Shown here: positions 61,788 through 64,000 of the stretch, one piece after another
How the letters are laid out: each line of letters begins with the position of its first letter
Position numbering within the stretch: position 1 is the stretch's first letter
Assembly: GCA_900548775.1 (NCBI GenBank)
Contig: URLM01000003.1
Coordinates: forward strand, 1-64,000
Reading direction: 5' to 3'
Length of the DNA: 64,000 bases
Source: an uncultured Olsenella sp.
GTDB lineage: Bacteria; Actinomycetota; Coriobacteriia; Coriobacteriales; Atopobiaceae
Notes under the pieces: model-generated
What the model saw: only the letters and a program-made list of their open reading frames with translations
Told to the model about the DNA's origin: nothing
Databases searched by the model: none
Made by a program: the position numbers and the translations under genes

Positions 61788-63821
61788 CTATCGGTCGACG
61801 TTGGTCGTATCGTAGGGCTGGTCATCAGGCTGCCCGTAGATGGCGCCGATGATGTCTCGTACGATGTACATGGCCGAGGAGGCTCCCGAGAGTACCTTGT
61901 CCACGTTGGCACCAACCGCGTACTTGGGGTTCTCCGCAGGCACGAAGGCCATGAACCAGCCCACGGGCTCGCCAACGGAGGTCTGCTCCGCCGTACCCGT
62001 CTTGCCCCGGACGGCGACGTCGAGATTGTTCCAGTGCGTCGCCTGCGTGACAGACTCCTGGTAGACCACCCCGGACAGCCCCTGGTCAACAATGTCGAGG
62101 TAGTCGGACTCCTCGTCAGCGTTGATGATGACCTCGGGATTGTAGTCGATCACCGTTCCAGAGCCCGTTGCACTCTTGACGCTCTTCAGCACGTGGGGCT
62201 TGTAGATGGGGCCACGGTTGGCGATGCCCGCGTAGGCGTCGACCATCTGCATGCAGGTCACGAGAAGGTCTCCCTGGCCGATGGAGAGGTTCGCGTTGTC
62301 GCCTCCCTGCCAGGTGCGCTGCTCGTCGGTCGCGCTCGACCAGTAGTTCCACTTCCACTCGGCATCTGGGACGCGGCCCTGGGCCTCGCTGGGAAGGTCG
62401 ATGCCGGTGAGGGACCCGAGGCCGAACTTCTTGAACGTCTCCTGCATGCCCTCGGGGTGGTCCTTGTCGTAGAAGAAGCCCTTGCCTATCTCGTAGAAGA
62501 CGACGTCACAGGAGTACGTGATGCCCGTCACGAGGTTCATCTCGCCGTGACCGGAGGTCCACCAGCACTTCATGGGGTAGGCGTCGCCAAAGCCCGTCCA
62601 CCAACCCGTGCAGTACCAGGAGGAGCTTGCCGTCGCGATGCCATAGCTCAGGGCAGCAAGCGTGGTGAGTGCCTTGATGATCGATCCCGAGGGATACTGT
62701 CCGGAGATGGCACGGTTCATGAGCGGGTAGTTGGCACCCTCGGACTGGAGCGACTCCCAGTCGCTCGTCGAGATGCCTCCCACGAAGATGCTGGGGTTGT
62801 AGGTGGGGTAGCTCGCCATGGCGATGACCTCGCCGTTCGTGCAGTCGATTGCGACGGCGCAGGCTCCCGTGGCGGAGTAGCCGGCCTTCTGCTGGTACTC
62901 CACGACCTTGACGATCGACTCCTCGGCCGCCTTCTGGATGTCCATGTCGAGCGTCAGGACCACGTCCGAGCCACTCCTCGGCTCGACGTAGGTCGAATAG
63001 TCGAGCACGTTCCCATTAGCGTCGACATAGACGGTCTGCTCGCCCGCCACGCCCTGCAGGACGCTCTCGTACTGCAGCTCGACACCCGACTGGCCAACCG
63101 TGTCGCCAGAGCTGTAATGCACGGCGCCCTCGTCGGAGCTGTCGGTGGAGTTGAGCTGGTCAGAGGTCACGGTGCCCGTGTATCCAACGACGTGTGCCGC
63201 GAGCGATCCGTAAGGGTAGGAGCGCTGGGTCCTCTGGTCGACCGAGACTCCGGGGAAGACCGTGGGGTGCTCGCCGAGGAACGCCACGACCCTGCGCGAT
63301 ACGTCGACCGCAACGGAACGTAGGCTCTGAGCCCCCGCCGAGGAGTCCTGCACCTTGCGCTTTACCGCAAGCGCCGGCATGCCGATGAGGTTGCCGATGA
63401 GCCTGAGCTCGATGTCGTCATCCGCAACGTCAGCCTCGGCAAGGACGGTGAGGCTCGAGCGGTTGCCGACGATCTCCTTGCCGTTCCTGTCGAGTATGCG
63501 ACCGCGTGGCGCCGGCACGGAGACGGTGCGAGTACGGTTGGACTCCGCCTGCTGGGTGTACTGGTCGGACGAGAGGAGCTGCATGGACCAGAGCTTGGCG
63601 AGAAGGACTGCGATGATTCCGCCAGAGACGGCAGCCTGGCCCACGAGGCGGCCCTGCGTGGTCGTCTCTGCCGAGGAGTCGGAACCCCCGGAGGCCTTGG
63701 GGCCGTTTCCGCCGATGTCAAAGGTGAAGTTGGCCTCGGAGCGACCAAATACCAGGAAGACCGCGACGAGCGCCGCAGCGACTGCGACGCAGACGATGAT
63801 AATGATGACCGTGAAGCTCAT
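61788..63821 (-). CDS. mrdA: Penicillin-binding protein 2 (MrdA-type transpeptidase), with extra N-terminal helix
   Basis: Class B PBP for cell elongation. 677 residues. The pedestal domain begins VSVPAPRGRILDRNGKEIV (about 95-115); the transpeptidase has SxxK in YPSGSIIKA near 378, SCD near 437 and KTGTAEQ near 605. Unlike typical PBP2 (one anchor) it has two hydrophobic helices: residues 4-25 and 58-78, separated by a 33-residue Gly/Ser/Thr-rich linker. The first helix is well supported, since AAGG lies seven bases before the ATG and no other good start exists. Upstream of rodA, downstream of mreD; standard mre/mrd order. Confidence 0.94.
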   Translation of the reverse strand: MSFTVIIIIVCVAVAAALVAVFLVFGRSEANFTFDIGGNGPKASGGSDSSAETTTQGRLVGQAAVSGGIIAVLLAKLWSMQLLSSDQYTQQAESNRTRTVSVPAPRGRILDRNGKEIVGNRSSLTVLAEADVADDDIELRLIGNLIGMPALAVKRKVQDSSAGAQSLRSVAVDVSRRVVAFLGEHPTVFPGVSVDQRTQRSYPYGSLAAHVVGYTGTVTSDQLNSTDSSDEGAVHYSSGDTVGQSGVELQYESVLQGVAGEQTVYVDANGNVLDYSTYVEPRSGSDVVLTLDMDIQKAAEESIVKVVEYQQKAGYSATGACAVAIDCTNGEVIAMASYPTYNPSIFVGGISTSDWESLQSEGANYPLMNRAISGQYPSGSIIKALTTLAALSYGIATASSSWYCTGWWTGFGDAYPMKCWWTSGHGEMNLVTGITYSCDVVFYEIGKGFFYDKDHPEGMQETFKKFGLGSLTGIDLPSEAQGRVPDAEWKWNYWSSATDEQRTWQGGDNANLSIGQGDLLVTCMQMVDAYAGIANRGPIYKPHVLKSVKSATGSGTVIDYNPEVIINADEESDYLDIVDQGLSGVVYQESVTQATHWNNLDVAVRGKTGTAEQTSVGEPVGWFMAFVPAENPKYAVGANVDKVLSGASSAMYIVRDIIGAIYGQPDDQPYDTTNVDR

Positions 63822-63830
63822 GGCACGACC

Positions 63831-64000
63831 TTAAAGACCCCTCGTACTGAGGTGGGCCCCACCACCGCGACGACGGCCGCCAACCGAAAGGCTTGGCCCA
63901 CCCCCGGTGGAACGGGAGAAGACAAGCGCAAACGGCAGAAATGCGACGATGGTAAGCGCCGCGGTTGGAAGCGTTCTCAGGAACAGCACGTCAATGAGGG
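63831..64000 (-). CDS. mreD: Rod shape-determining protein MreD (partial, 5' end beyond window)
   Basis: The last 55 codons of a minus-strand gene run from the window edge to a TAA at 63833-63831. The visible part has a membrane helix (TLPTAALTIVAFLPFALVF) preceded by LIDVLFLR, then a Gly/Arg-rich basic tail. A position directly before mrdA-rodA, 9 bp from the mrdA start, and the C-terminal helix fit MreD. The tail is longer than in many MreD proteins. The assignment rests largely on gene order. Confidence 0.6.
   Translation of the reverse strand, partial: LIDVLFLRTLPTAALTIVAFLPFALVFSRSTGGGPSLSVGGRRRGGGAHLSTRGL

Noticed and set aside
60576..63323. A 2.7-kb plus-strand open frame opposite rodA and mrdA
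   Set aside because: Antisense shadow of two well-identified genes; the translation is histidine- and arginine-rich without known motifs.

Overview
This window is a 64 kb stretch of core chromosome from a high-GC bacterium. It is gene-dense and mostly transcribed on the minus strand, with many 1-8 bp stop/start overlaps. The likely source is an anaerobic, host-associated actinobacterium of class Coriobacteriia (Atopobiaceae/Olsenella-like). The reasons are high GC with strong Shine-Dalgarno sequences, a two-subunit glyQ/glyS enzyme beside pyruvate phosphate dikinase, the linked radical-SAM pair upstream of rplU/rpmA/obgE, MEP-pathway isoprenoid genes, and a Bmp-type nucleoside ABC transporter. 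The taxon is inferred from gene content only. No rRNA gene, CRISPR array, prophage or insertion sequence was seen.

Layout (minus strand unless stated). 1-6560: chromosome-segregation and RNA operon, transcribed as ABC-F ATPase, small membrane protein, M50 protease, scpA, scpB, rluB, histidine phosphatase, cmk (cut by the window edge). 6591-12700: a looser region with a VOC protein, tRNA-Val, an acyltransferase-SGNH protein, a small membrane protein, tRNA-Met and tRNA-Ala, a plus-strand alpha/beta hydrolase flanked by two matching 71-bp palindromic elements, and an FMN-dependent 2-hydroxy-acid dehydrogenase. 12788-21255: pyrH-frr-uppS-cdsA-dxr-rseP-ispG-proS, which links UMP synthesis, ribosome recycling, undecaprenyl and phospholipid precursors and the MEP pathway. 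21481-23179: rpsB-tsf with its own promoter and leader. 23483-29867: rnhB-yraN-comM-dprA-trmFO-xerC/D. 29961-30302: rplS. 30529-39291: glyQ-glyS, a half-length PPDK-regulatory-protein homologue, ppdK, a dGTPase-like protein and a DUF6273-like membrane protein. 39330-41832: rpsP-khpA-rimM-trmD-lepB. 42048-45256 (plus): two-component system and dinB. 45293-50262: bmpA-nupO-nupP-nupQ nucleoside uptake system. 50522-60533: DUF697-like protein, two radical-SAM-linked proteins, rplU-rpmA-obgE, proB-proA, nadD-yqeK-rsfS. 60558-64000: mreD (partial), mrdA, rodA cell-elongation genes.

Most genes are housekeeping. The observations most worth following are: a PPDK regulatory protein that stops before its P-loop catalytic half; two 71-bp palindromic elements bracketing the alpha/beta hydrolase; an RseP-type protease with an inserted domain of about 115 residues containing a helix-turn-helix-like segment; a PBP2 with an extra N-terminal transmembrane helix; and a hairpin repeat family that contains or abuts the stop codons of unrelated genes. 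Several starts were moved to TTG or GTG because good Shine-Dalgarno sequences point there (pyrH, rpsP, cdsA, lepB, the ABC-F gene).
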